Assembly (NCBI GenBank): GCA_031963045.1
Contig: JASSUK010000040.1
Coordinates: forward strand, 48,757-112,756
Reading direction: 5' to 3'
Length of the DNA: 64,000 nucleotides
Origin: JASSUD01 sp031963045
Lineage (GTDB): Bacteria; Pseudomonadota; Gammaproteobacteria; Burkholderiales; Burkholderiaceae
How positions within the stretch are numbered: position 1 is the first letter of the stretch; each line of letters starts with the position of its first letter. The notes beneath the pieces were generated by a model, which was given only the letters and a program-made list of their open reading frames with translations, was not told where the DNA came from and did not search any database. The position numbers and the translations under genes are program-made. Below are positions 18,573 through 27,002 of this stretch, piece after piece.

Positions 18573-19811
18573 TTATTTCAGCTCACGTACAGTCTGCATA
18601 TCTTTATCCCCTCGCCCAGATAAATTCACCAACACTACCTGCTCCGAGCGCATGGTTGCGGCAAGTTCCATCGCATACGCTAGCGCATGGCTAGACTCGA
18701 GCGCGGGCAAGATACCTTCCATGCGACAGCATGCGTAAAAGGCCTGCAAAGCTTGCGCATCAGTGGCACTGACATATTGCACTCGGCCATTTTCTTTAAG
18801 CCAAGCATGCTCAGGACCTACGCCTGGGTAATCTAGGCCAGCTGAAATGGAGTGGGTTGGAATAATTTGCCCATCGCCATCTTGTAATACATAGGTACGA
18901 TTGCCATGCAGTACGCCTGGAGAGCCTGCAGTTAACGAGGCTGCGTGCAATCCTGTATCTATGCCCCGCCCTGCTGCTTCTACGCCAATTAGGCGCACTG
19001 CTGCATCTTCTAAGTAGGGATAAAAAATGCCCATTGCATTAGAGCCCCCACCAATACATGCAACGATTGCATCAGGTTGTCGTCCAATGGCTTTGGGCAT
19101 TTGTACTCTACATTCATCGCCAATCACACGTTGAAAGTCGCGCACCATCATGGGGTAGGGATGGGGGCCTGCGACGGTCCCTATGATGTAAAAGGTATTA
19201 TCAATATGCGTTACCCAGTCGCGCATGGCTTCATTGAGCGCATCTTTTAACGTTTTTGAACCTGACTCAACTGATACCACTTTAGCGCCTAAAAGCTCCA
19301 TACGCTCTACATTAGGCGCTTGGCGGCGCCGGTCTTCGGCACCCATATACACGACGCATTCCATTCCAAATCGGGCTGCTATCGTGGCGGTTGCCACTCC
19401 ATGTTGGCCTGCACCGGTCTCTGCAATTATTCGGGTCTTGCCCATACGCTGAGCCAGCAGTGCCTGACCAATCACATTATTAATCTTGTGTGCGCCAGTA
19501 TGATTTAAATCTTCTCGCTTTAAATAGATACGCGCCCCGCCACTGGCTTCACTTAGACGCTTAGCAAAGTATATGGGTGAAGGTCGCCCTACAAACTCGG
19601 CCAGCTCTTGATGGTAGGTAGCGATAAATTCTGCATCTACTCGATAATGTGCATAGGCTTTTTTAAGCGCTTCCAGTGCATCTATTAGCGTTTCTGCTAC
19701 GAATGTTCCGCCGTATTTTCCAAAATGTCCTTGTGCATCCGGCAACGTATACTCAGCAAGCGCTTTATGCTCCATGCTCGTATTTAGCTTCTCTTTTATT
19801 CCCACTTCCAT
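18573..19811 (-). CDS. trpB: Tryptophan synthase beta chain
   Basis: Pyridoxal-phosphate enzyme joining indole and serine in the last step of tryptophan synthesis. 412 residues. YGGTFVAETL is near the N-terminus, KREDLNHTGAHK has the cofactor Lys109, and GAGQHGVATA, CIGGGSNAMG (phosphate loop) and LSGRGDKD follow. ATG at 19811 has GAGGA about 7 nt upstream. In Burkholderia trpF lies immediately upstream and trpA nearby downstream. Here trpF is about 9.4 kb away beyond the Kdp locus, and trpA is not in the window. Confidence 0.97.
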   Translation of the reverse strand: MEVGIKEKLNTSMEHKALAEYTLPDAQGHFGKYGGTFVAETLIDALEALKKAYAHYRVDAEFIATYHQELAEFVGRPSPIYFAKRLSEASGGARIYLKREDLNHTGAHKINNVIGQALLAQRMGKTRIIAETGAGQHGVATATIAARFGMECVVYMGAEDRRRQAPNVERMELLGAKVVSVESGSKTLKDALNEAMRDWVTHIDNTFYIIGTVAGPHPYPMMVRDFQRVIGDECRVQMPKAIGRQPDAIVACIGGGSNAMGIFYPYLEDAAVRLIGVEAAGRGIDTGLHAASLTAGSPGVLHGNRTYVLQDGDGQIIPTHSISAGLDYPGVGPEHAWLKENGRVQYVSATDAQALQAFYACCRMEGILPALESSHALAYAMELAATMRSEQVVLVNLSGRGDKDMQTVRELK

Positions 19812-19936
19812 TTTTGTTCCTCAACATACAAAAAACTGGCCTACATGGACTGTATTTCAGTCCATGCGTTTAGGGAAACAGTATCACAAGCGATCCGTGG
19901 GCTCACCATTTGGCAAAAGTTTTTTGTCTATCTGCC

Positions 19937-22156
19937 TTACGTTTTTTTCAAGAGGCGTTCTGTTTCTATCTTTATTAGTGCGTCCTGCGCAATTTCTAAA
20001 TAATGTACACGTTCAAGCGCCAGTGCAATTTGCGCAGTAAATGCATCAAGTAAATGCCCCTGCTCTGGCAATGCAAGCAGTCTTGGGTCTTGCATTATTA
20101 AGGCTAATACCCCTCGTGTGCGCATCGGCGCGCGCAAAGGCATGTAGAGCGCAGCGGCGGCAGATAAGGTGTTTGTGCCTGCGCCTGCGGGTTTTTGCTG
20201 GTCATACACCCACTGTGCAATACCCAAATCAAGCAATGCATCTGGCAATACAAGACCTGGGCTGGAGTCTAAGGTTTTTTGTTGGATATGATCGCGGCTA
20301 TCAGGCAGCAAAATCGCCACTTGCGCTCGAAAAATTTCATGCACGTGCCGACTGCCCGTTTCTACAATCTGTTCAACGGTCAATGCAGACCCTAGCTCAC
20401 CAGCCATCGCATACATTGCACTGGTGCGGCGTTCTCGGTAAATTGCACGTAAGGCTTGTTGTCGTAAGCTGGATGTGAAATGACTAATAACTAATGCGGT
20501 GACAAGCATACCGACAAAAGTCAGCACATACTGCGTTCCAGCTGCGGACCAAGAAGCGTGTGGTGGCACAAAAAAGAAATCAAAGGCGGCTACATTCAAA
20601 AAAGATGCCAACACCGCAGGCCAACGCCCTAAACGGGTAGCTAGCCATACCACGCCTAGTAAATACAGCATGACTTTATTGGTGAGATCAAAAGGCTTGA
20701 AAAGCACCCCAGTTAACAGTGTGGTGAATCCACATACCACTAGCACTTCTATATAACTGCGCACTTTACGGTACGTAGAGGCATACCCTGAAAAAATCAA
20801 ATTAGAGGCAGATTCTCGGGCATCCGAGTCCTGCTTTTGCGTATTTTGTGTAGCAGAGGATAGAGATTGCGTAGATGCCTGCTCGCAGGGTTGCGTTTGA
20901 TTGGACTGCCGATCCTGAAGGAGCTCCTCCGGCTGTGCAATGTTTGGTGTCGCTTCCTTCACCTCATCTTGCAAGCGTGCATGCAGGGTATCCGCAGCAA
21001 TAAGAATGATATCGATCGAGCTGGCTTGTGTGATCAGTGTGTCTGCCAGAGAGGGCCTAAAGGTGTACCACGCTCGCTTTTTGCTGTGCGATGCGCCCAT
21101 GACCAGTTTTGAGACATTGCGCACTTGTGCATAGTGCATCAACAAAGAGGCTACTTCTCCCGAGCGCTGCGCGCCTTCCAGCGTGAGTGTTTCTGCTCCA
21201 AGCTCTTGCGCCATTTTTAAAGCAGATAGGGTGCACTCGCGCTGCGCTATCGAACGGCGCTGTAATGTAGGTGTTTCAACATGCACCGCAACCCAATCTG
21301 CCTTTAGACTATGTGCAAGACGGCCTGCTGCACGCACCAATGCGATGGATTCAGGTCCAGGACCTATGCACACTAAAAGCCGTTCATGCGCTTGCCAAAC
21401 CGGTGTAATCGCCCGATCTGCTCGGTAGACACGCATTTGCTCATCTACGCGATCAGCGGTGCGTCTTAATGCCAGTTCACGCAGCGCAATTAAATTCCCT
21501 TTGCGAAAAAAATTACGGGCTGCATGTTCAGCCTGCTTCTGCATGTACACCTTACCTGCTCGCAGCCGTTCAAGCAGCTCATCGACAGGTAGATCTACTA
21601 AAGTTGCCTCATCTGCTCCTTGGAATACGTGGTCTGGCACTCTTTCACGCACTTCAATACCTGTAATTTGCCCGACGATATCATTGAGGCTTTCCAGATG
21701 CTGCACATTCAGGGTCGAATAGACATCAATACCTGCCTCTAAAATATCTTCCACATCCTGCCAGCGTTTCGCATGCCGAGCGCCCGGCGCGTTCGCATGA
21801 GCCAACTCATCGATGAGCAGCAATGTAGGTTTGCGCGCAAGTGCTCCATCCAGATCAAACTCTTCGAGCACATGTCCTCGATACGCCATACGCCGCATAG
21901 GCAAGACTTCGAGCTTACCTAGCAAAGCCCGGGTTTCTTGGCGCTCATGCGTAACCACTACCCCGATTACCACATCCGCCCCCCCGCGCGCGCGTACCTG
22001 AGCAGCTTGGAGCATCGCGTAAGTCTTACCTACTCCAGCACAAGCACCAAAAAAAATATTCAGCTTCCCACGCTTTTGCTTGGCTTCCTCACGCTGCAAC
22101 TGGTCAAGCAGTGCGTCTGGATCGGGGCGTTCATCAAAGGTAGAAGGAGAATGCAT
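19937..22156 (-). CDS. kdpD: Truncated KdpD: sensor part without histidine kinase domain
   Basis: Potassium/turgor sensor KdpD reduced to 739 residues (family about 900). It has the KdpD N-terminal domain with Walker A GACAGVGKT (37-45) and LLIDELAHANAPG, a USP-like domain, a Gln/Ser-rich linker, the membrane segments and a GAF-like region. It stops at ETERLL, just where the dimerisation and phospho-acceptor His domain should begin. The 125 bp left before trpB cannot hold a kinase, and other frames do not resemble one. No kdpE follows. Kinase-less KdpD proteins are known in some cyanobacteria, so retained sensory function is possible, but signalling through KdpE is not. Confidence 0.9.
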   Translation of the reverse strand: MHSPSTFDERPDPDALLDQLQREEAKQKRGKLNIFFGACAGVGKTYAMLQAAQVRARGGADVVIGVVVTHERQETRALLGKLEVLPMRRMAYRGHVLEEFDLDGALARKPTLLLIDELAHANAPGARHAKRWQDVEDILEAGIDVYSTLNVQHLESLNDIVGQITGIEVRERVPDHVFQGADEATLVDLPVDELLERLRAGKVYMQKQAEHAARNFFRKGNLIALRELALRRTADRVDEQMRVYRADRAITPVWQAHERLLVCIGPGPESIALVRAAGRLAHSLKADWVAVHVETPTLQRRSIAQRECTLSALKMAQELGAETLTLEGAQRSGEVASLLMHYAQVRNVSKLVMGASHSKKRAWYTFRPSLADTLITQASSIDIILIAADTLHARLQDEVKEATPNIAQPEELLQDRQSNQTQPCEQASTQSLSSATQNTQKQDSDARESASNLIFSGYASTYRKVRSYIEVLVVCGFTTLLTGVLFKPFDLTNKVMLYLLGVVWLATRLGRWPAVLASFLNVAAFDFFFVPPHASWSAAGTQYVLTFVGMLVTALVISHFTSSLRQQALRAIYRERRTSAMYAMAGELGSALTVEQIVETGSRHVHEIFRAQVAILLPDSRDHIQQKTLDSSPGLVLPDALLDLGIAQWVYDQQKPAGAGTNTLSAAAALYMPLRAPMRTRGVLALIMQDPRLLALPEQGHLLDAFTAQIALALERVHYLEIAQDALIKIETERLLKKT

Positions 22157-22207
22157 GGGAATGGAGGGATTTCTGTTAATACAACCATATTGGATTTCAG
22201 ACTAACT

Positions 22208-22867
22208 CTATTTTTCTTCAGAAGTTTTTTTCTGCCATGCATCTAATGCCAGATTAAGCTGCAACACATTTACACGAGGCTCTCCCAAAAAGCCAAATTG
22301 GCGTCCCTGCGTATTTTCTTCAATCAACCTTCTGATAAGCGCATCTGGCTTGCTACGCGCCTTGGCCACGCGGGCAACCTGATAATAGGCTGCGGCAGGA
22401 CTAATATCTGGGTCTAAGCCACTAGCAGAGGCGGTTACCAGGTCTACAGGAATGGTTGGCATAGCAGCTGTATCCTTTACCTTGCCTGCATTTTTTACCC
22501 TTCGATGACCATCCTGCTTCAGTGCGACTATTCGAGCCTGAACCGCTTCAACTAGCGCTGGATTAGTGGGCCCCATATTGGCCCCGCCAGATGCCAACGC
22601 ATTATTAGACCCAGGCGTGGTAGCAGAAGGTCGGCTCCAAAAGTAACGTGGCGAATTAAAATGTTGGCCTATCCATTTTGACCCTATCGGTTTTCCATCT
22701 TGTAACAGTAAGCTCCCTTCTGACTTTGAGGGGAAGGCAAGACGTCCTACCCCTTGCATGAGTATGGGATAAGCCAAGCCTGTTAGCATTCCTAATATTC
22801 CAAGCAATACTACTGCTGGACGCAACTCTGTTAATGTTTTAGTCATGATGGTGATCATTGCTTTCAT
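22208..22867 (-). CDS. kdpC: Potassium-transporting ATPase subunit C
   Basis: Periplasm-exposed single-pass subunit of the KdpFABC pump, thought to assist K+ loading and ATP affinity. 219 residues with one N-terminal transmembrane helix (AVVLLGILGMLTGLAYP). Hallmarks include FNSPRYFWSRPSAT, GGANMGPTNP, PVDLVTASASGLDPDISP and NVLQLNLALD. It starts 2 nt after the kdpB stop with a G-rich ribosome site in the kdpB tail, implying co-translation. Confidence 0.96.
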   Translation of the reverse strand: MKAMITIMTKTLTELRPAVVLLGILGMLTGLAYPILMQGVGRLAFPSKSEGSLLLQDGKPIGSKWIGQHFNSPRYFWSRPSATTPGSNNALASGGANMGPTNPALVEAVQARIVALKQDGHRRVKNAGKVKDTAAMPTIPVDLVTASASGLDPDISPAAAYYQVARVAKARSKPDALIRRLIEENTQGRQFGFLGEPRVNVLQLNLALDAWQKKTSEEK

Positions 22868-22869
22868 CT

Positions 22870-25095
22870 CTACACCCCTCCCAATAGGGCCAATACAGCA
22901 TCTATAGCTTTAATTCCAATAAACGGCACGACTATCCCGCCCAAACCATACACCAGTAAATTCCACCGCAATAGCGCCGCGGCGCCAAGTGCGCGATACC
23001 GCACTCCTTTTAGTGCAAGCGGGATCAACACAATAATCGACAGCGCATTAAAAATAACTGCCGATAAAATCGCTGAAGAGGGGCTTGCCAAATGCATGAT
23101 ATTCAAAGCATTGAGCTGCGGGTAAGTGGTAGCAAATGCGGCTGGAATAATCGCAAAATATTTTGCTAGATCGTTGGCGATGGAAAAGGTAGTGAGAGAT
23201 CCACGCGTCATCAGCATTTGTTTGCCGATCTCTACAATTTCAATAAGCTTAGTAGGGTTAGAATCTAGATCGACCATATTGCCGGCCTCTTTTGCCGCTT
23301 GCGTACCCGTATTCATTGCAACGGCTACATCTGCTTGCGCTAGTGCAGGGGCATCATTCGTGCCATCACCCGTCATTGCAACCAGCTTGCCCTGCGCCTG
23401 ATAGTCTCGAATAGTTACTAACTTTGCTTCAGGAGTAGCTTCTGCTAGAAAGTCATCCACTCCGGCTTCTGCTGCAATTGCAGCAGCCGTTAAACGATTG
23501 TCACCGGTAACCATTACCGTCTTAATGCCCATTTTGCGTAATTGCGCAAAACGCTCTTTAATCCCGCCTTTTACTATATCTTTGAGTTCGATAACACCGA
23601 GTGCGCGTATCGTAAAGTCTCCTGTTCCTGGTGCCGCAGTTACAGAAGCTTTCGTATCTTGGGCTTCAACCTCCACATCACTTTTCTTTTTGCGACCGCG
23701 TTTTTTAACAGGCATCTCTTCTGACATATCTGTTACGCTGGTCGAAGCCATCACTTTTTCAGCTACTACCAAAGGTGTACTGCCTCTGCGAGATACTTCA
23801 TCAATAGCAGCACTTAATGCCTCTGGCAAATGTGCTCCTGCTGCCTCCAAATAAGTACGAATAGCTTGCGCTGCGCCTTTACGAATCTGCCGCCCCGCCA
23901 TATCTACCCCACTCATACGGGTTTGTGCTGTAAATGGCACAAAGCTCGCGCCTAGCGCACCAATTTCGCGCTCCCGCACGTTAAAGCGCTGTTTGGCTAA
24001 CACCACAATACTGCGGCCCTCAGGTGTTTCATCTGCTAATGATGCAAACTGTGCTGCATTGGCTAACTCTTCTTCCGTCACCCCAGGAGCAGGAATAAAC
24101 GCGCAGGCCTGCCGATTACCCAAAGTAATCGTGCCCGTTTTGTCCAATAGCAATACATCCACATCTCCTGCAGCTTCTACTGCCCTGCCAGAAGTGGCGA
24201 TCACATTCGCTTGCAACATCCGGCTCATACCGGCTACGCCGATAGCAGAGAGCAGGCCGCCAATCGTCGTTGGAATCAGACATACTAGTAATGCAATTAA
24301 CGCGGTAATGGTCACTACCTGCCCCGCTTTCATTGCACCCACAGCGAATAAGGAAAACGGAAACAAGGTAGTGGTCGCCATCAGTAATACCGTAGTGAGG
24401 GCTACTAGCAAAATAGTCAATGCAATTTCATTAGGTGTTTTTTTGCGCTTAGCGCCTTCTACCATCGCAATCATACGATCTAAAAAAGCTTCGCCAGGAT
24501 TAGCCATTACTCTCACAACCAGCCAATCTGAAAGCACACGCGTCCCTCCTGTCACCGAAGAAAAATCTCCTCCGGCCTCTCGAATAACAGGCGCAGATTC
24601 ACCAGTAATGGCTGATTCATCCACAGAGGCCACGCCTTCGATGACTTCACCATCTGCCGGCACACTATCTCCGGCCTCCACCAATATTAAGTCGCCTTTA
24701 CGCAAACTACTTCCCGCTACACTTTGGTGCGGTACACCTACATAAGTGCCTTCTTGCTCTTTTAGCTTTTTAGCAGTCACTTCTCGTTTAGCACTACGTA
24801 ATGATGCTGCTTGCGCTTTACTGCGCCCCTCTGCCAAGGACTCAGCAAAGTTGGCAAACAACACCGTACCCCACAACCATGCACCTATAGAAAAAATAAA
24901 CCCACTAGGCGCTTCTGCCTGACCTAATAAAGCAGCTATCCACAAAATAGTGGTGAGAACACTGCCAAGGTATACACAAAACATTACTGGATTACGTAGT
25001 TGCGTACGTGGCGACAATTTTTTAAAGGCAGTAAGCACCGCTGGCTTTAATAAGGTTGGATCAAAAAGCCCTGCAGTGTTGGTTGAAAAGGTCAT
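22870..25095 (-). CDS. kdpB: Potassium-transporting ATPase ATP-binding subunit
   Basis: P-type ATPase subunit of KdpFABC. 741 residues, about 50 longer than usual. TGES (164-167), phosphorylation site DKTGT (318-322), GDGTNDAPAL and the KdpB-specific KEAGNMVDLDSNPTK are intact. The excess is a low-complexity insert at about residues 447-495, carrying KKRGRKKK, within the nucleotide-binding region just before VIELKDIVKGG. The start at 25095 (MTFSTNTAGLFDP) matches the family; the frame is open upstream to 25311 without conserved sequence. It is separated from kdpA by two unknown genes and a terminator, so it probably needs its own promoter. Confidence 0.95.
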   Translation of the reverse strand: MTFSTNTAGLFDPTLLKPAVLTAFKKLSPRTQLRNPVMFCVYLGSVLTTILWIAALLGQAEAPSGFIFSIGAWLWGTVLFANFAESLAEGRSKAQAASLRSAKREVTAKKLKEQEGTYVGVPHQSVAGSSLRKGDLILVEAGDSVPADGEVIEGVASVDESAITGESAPVIREAGGDFSSVTGGTRVLSDWLVVRVMANPGEAFLDRMIAMVEGAKRKKTPNEIALTILLVALTTVLLMATTTLFPFSLFAVGAMKAGQVVTITALIALLVCLIPTTIGGLLSAIGVAGMSRMLQANVIATSGRAVEAAGDVDVLLLDKTGTITLGNRQACAFIPAPGVTEEELANAAQFASLADETPEGRSIVVLAKQRFNVREREIGALGASFVPFTAQTRMSGVDMAGRQIRKGAAQAIRTYLEAAGAHLPEALSAAIDEVSRRGSTPLVVAEKVMASTSVTDMSEEMPVKKRGRKKKSDVEVEAQDTKASVTAAPGTGDFTIRALGVIELKDIVKGGIKERFAQLRKMGIKTVMVTGDNRLTAAAIAAEAGVDDFLAEATPEAKLVTIRDYQAQGKLVAMTGDGTNDAPALAQADVAVAMNTGTQAAKEAGNMVDLDSNPTKLIEIVEIGKQMLMTRGSLTTFSIANDLAKYFAIIPAAFATTYPQLNALNIMHLASPSSAILSAVIFNALSIIVLIPLALKGVRYRALGAAALLRWNLLVYGLGGIVVPFIGIKAIDAVLALLGGV

Positions 25096-25441
25096 AGGTT
25101 TTATTCCCAAGGCAAAGGAAGTGCCACTTCTGGATAGGTTGAAGGTATGCGCGTGTACTAGAAGGGATGTTTGTAAAATGGGATTCAAAATACAAAGTAA
25201 TGGATAGGAGTGCAATAAGAATATTTGACACTTCGCTATGTATATTTCTTTATGCATCTGCTCTATTATTTTATTTTTTCGTGGCAATATGCATTTTCGT
25301 ATAGCACTCAACCAGTTTGGTTACTAAAAATACATACCTAGAAACCTCTCTATACGAAAATGAGAGGTTTCTAACGGGAATAAATTCAAGCCTTCGTGGT
25401 TGAAATCAGCATTCGTTTTTTATAGTATTTTCAATATTTTC
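25096..25441. other. Intergenic region upstream of kdpB
   Basis: 346 bp, AT-rich, expected to hold the promoter for kdpBCD. A perfect 11-bp hairpin lies at 25340-25372 (AGAAACCTCTC / GAGAGGTTTCT, 11-nt loop) without an adjacent T-run. It could end the 25442-25816 transcript weakly or act in the kdpB leader. Confidence 0.5.
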
Positions 25442-25816
25442 TCAGGGAAAATATTTTTTGCATGCTATTTTTAAATCAGCGAATGCCTTAGGAACATTTT
25501 TTACTTTTTGTAGCGATCTTTTATAGAAAGACCTTTTTTCTGGAGATATATCATGCTCTTTTTTTGACTTTGACAATGCATCTAGATGATCGTGTCTATC
25601 TATAGGATGAATGTTCGTTAGTAGCAAAAATTCATCTTGAAACTGGTCACCACTTAAATGGTGACTTTCACCTACATGAGAAAATCTTTCATATAAATTT
25701 ATACTCTTCCTGCCAGAACAAACATCATTATTCTCTCTAAAACTAGAACATATGTCTTTAATATTATAATAATTACAATTATTCCCCTGGGAACTACTTA
25801 TGCGTCCTCCACCCAT
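25442..25816 (-). CDS. Hypothetical protein inserted in the Kdp locus
   Basis: 124-residue unrecognised protein. The ribosome site is ideal (AGGAGGT 4 nt before the ATG), which makes it a likely real gene despite strong AT bias. The N-terminus is Gly/Ser/Asn-rich (MGGGRISSSQGN); the middle has several His (SHVGESHHLSG, HPIDRHDHLD) and four early Cys. The C-terminal 35 residues are basic. No signal peptide or membrane helix. It lies downstream of another unknown gene on the same strand, between kdpA and kdpB. Function unknown. Confidence 0.6.
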   Translation of the reverse strand: MGGGRISSSQGNNCNYYNIKDICSSFRENNDVCSGRKSINLYERFSHVGESHHLSGDQFQDEFLLLTNIHPIDRHDHLDALSKSKKEHDISPEKRSFYKRSLQKVKNVPKAFADLKIACKKYFP

Positions 25817-26128
25817 ATATACCTCCTATATCTTATACAATCGCACGCATTCCATACACATACTGCGCCACAATGCTAATAATTAAATCTATAATATGCG
25901 CTATCAACCTACATTGACAATGCGAAAAATTGTATAAAAAAGAGTATATATTTTTTATACACATGAAAATATATGAGAAACTCATATCCATTCACTGCCA
26001 TTTCTCACCATACAGAATAGATGGCGTTTAATTTTTTATATATATTTTATTTTTCAAATAACATCACCATTCAACAAAACCCACACTGCATCGCCTGCAA
26101 AAATATCATTCTATTTTTAAAAAAAATA
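25817..26128. other. AT-rich gap between two hypothetical genes
   Basis: 312 bp, very AT-rich with runs of TATA-like sequence on both strands. No specific signal can be singled out. Confidence 0.5.
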
Positions 26129-26671
26129 TTACAGTGAAGACACTTTCTTTTTACTATCCTCTGATTTTGGAGCAATTTCATTTTCAGGCAAATCCGTATC
26201 TACATTATATATTTCTTGGACAGAATCATCCACTCTCTGAGAAGAATCATTGTTATCTTGTGTAGCAGCATCTAAACTTTTACTATTTCCGCAATCCTCT
26301 GTTATATTTGTCATAGGATCATTATCATTGTTTTCACCCGATCCACTTGGAGCACTATCACTTTGATCACTATCAGACTCAGTTTTCGAGGTAGCAGCGC
26401 TATCAGTTTGTGGAAGGTTATTATTCTTTCTTTTTAGAGAAGACAGTTTTGCAAAGGCTTTTATAGAACCACCATGCTGTACTTTTGTGCCATGTATTCC
26501 ACCTAAAAATGGAAGTAATCCACTCAATAATCCGCCAAAGAATCCTCCAAACATTCCACCAAAAATAGGCGATCCCGTATTCAGCCCCGACTCTTTTTCG
26601 AACTCAATCCTCCTTCTCTTATTATAATCATGAGCATGATCTGTTTTATTTTTATTGTTTATTTGACTCAT
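26129..26671 (-). CDS. Hypothetical protein with Gly-rich hydrophobic segment
   Basis: 180 residues in three parts: a charged N-terminus with a basic cluster (NKRRR, about 18-22), a Gly-rich hydrophobic stretch of about 22 residues (GGMFGGFFGGLLSGLLPFLG, about 38-57), and a long acidic Ser/Asp/Asn-rich tail with no predicted fold. Glycine-zipper-like repeats in such stretches often mediate membrane insertion or oligomerisation. ATG at 26671 has a weak GAG site. AT-rich composition suggests a different history from kdp. It could be a host-directed or membrane-active protein, but nothing in the sequence proves that. Confidence 0.6.
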   Translation of the reverse strand: MSQINNKNKTDHAHDYNKRRRIEFEKESGLNTGSPIFGGMFGGFFGGLLSGLLPFLGGIHGTKVQHGGSIKAFAKLSSLKRKNNNLPQTDSAATSKTESDSDQSDSAPSGSGENNDNDPMTNITEDCGNSKSLDAATQDNNDSSQRVDDSVQEIYNVDTDLPENEIAPKSEDSKKKVSSL

Positions 26672-27002
26672 ATTTTTCTCAAAAAAATATATTTACAACA
26701 ACATGAAAATTAAAAAGCCCAAAAAAAGGCCAGATTGAGAAAAAGTTTACGGAATTATTTTTTTGAAATATGCTTGCAACCGCATTTTCCAATGAGGCTC
26801 CAGAAATATAAACCTATATTATAAGTATATTAAAAATTACCCAACATATAAAAGCAAATATACAGCACAAACCTACTGAATGTTATTGAAAAAGCGAAAT
26901 AATGGATAACTTAGAGAAAAAAATGAAAAACCCACTGGCTTCATCGTTACTTGCATAATGAGGTCAGTGGTTTTTTGTGAAATATAGAAAGGCAACGTTA
27001 CA
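26672..27002. other. Gap downstream of kdpA with terminator
   Basis: 331 bp, AT-rich. It holds the kdpA terminator at 26921-26976 and presumably the promoter of the 26129-26671 gene, which I cannot place with confidence. Confidence 0.5.
26921..26976 (-). terminator. Terminator after kdpA
   Basis: CCACTG/CAGTGG stem (26932-26937 / 26965-26970), extended imperfectly through TTCAT/ATGAG. On the minus strand it is followed by GTTTTTCATTTTTTT. It would stop kdpFA transcription before kdpB. Confidence 0.65.

Noticed and set aside
19811..19945. KdpD kinase domain lost only by a frameshift in the A-run near its 3' end
   Set aside because: Reading the other frames gives no HisKA-like sequence, and only about 125 bp remain before trpB, so it is a deletion.
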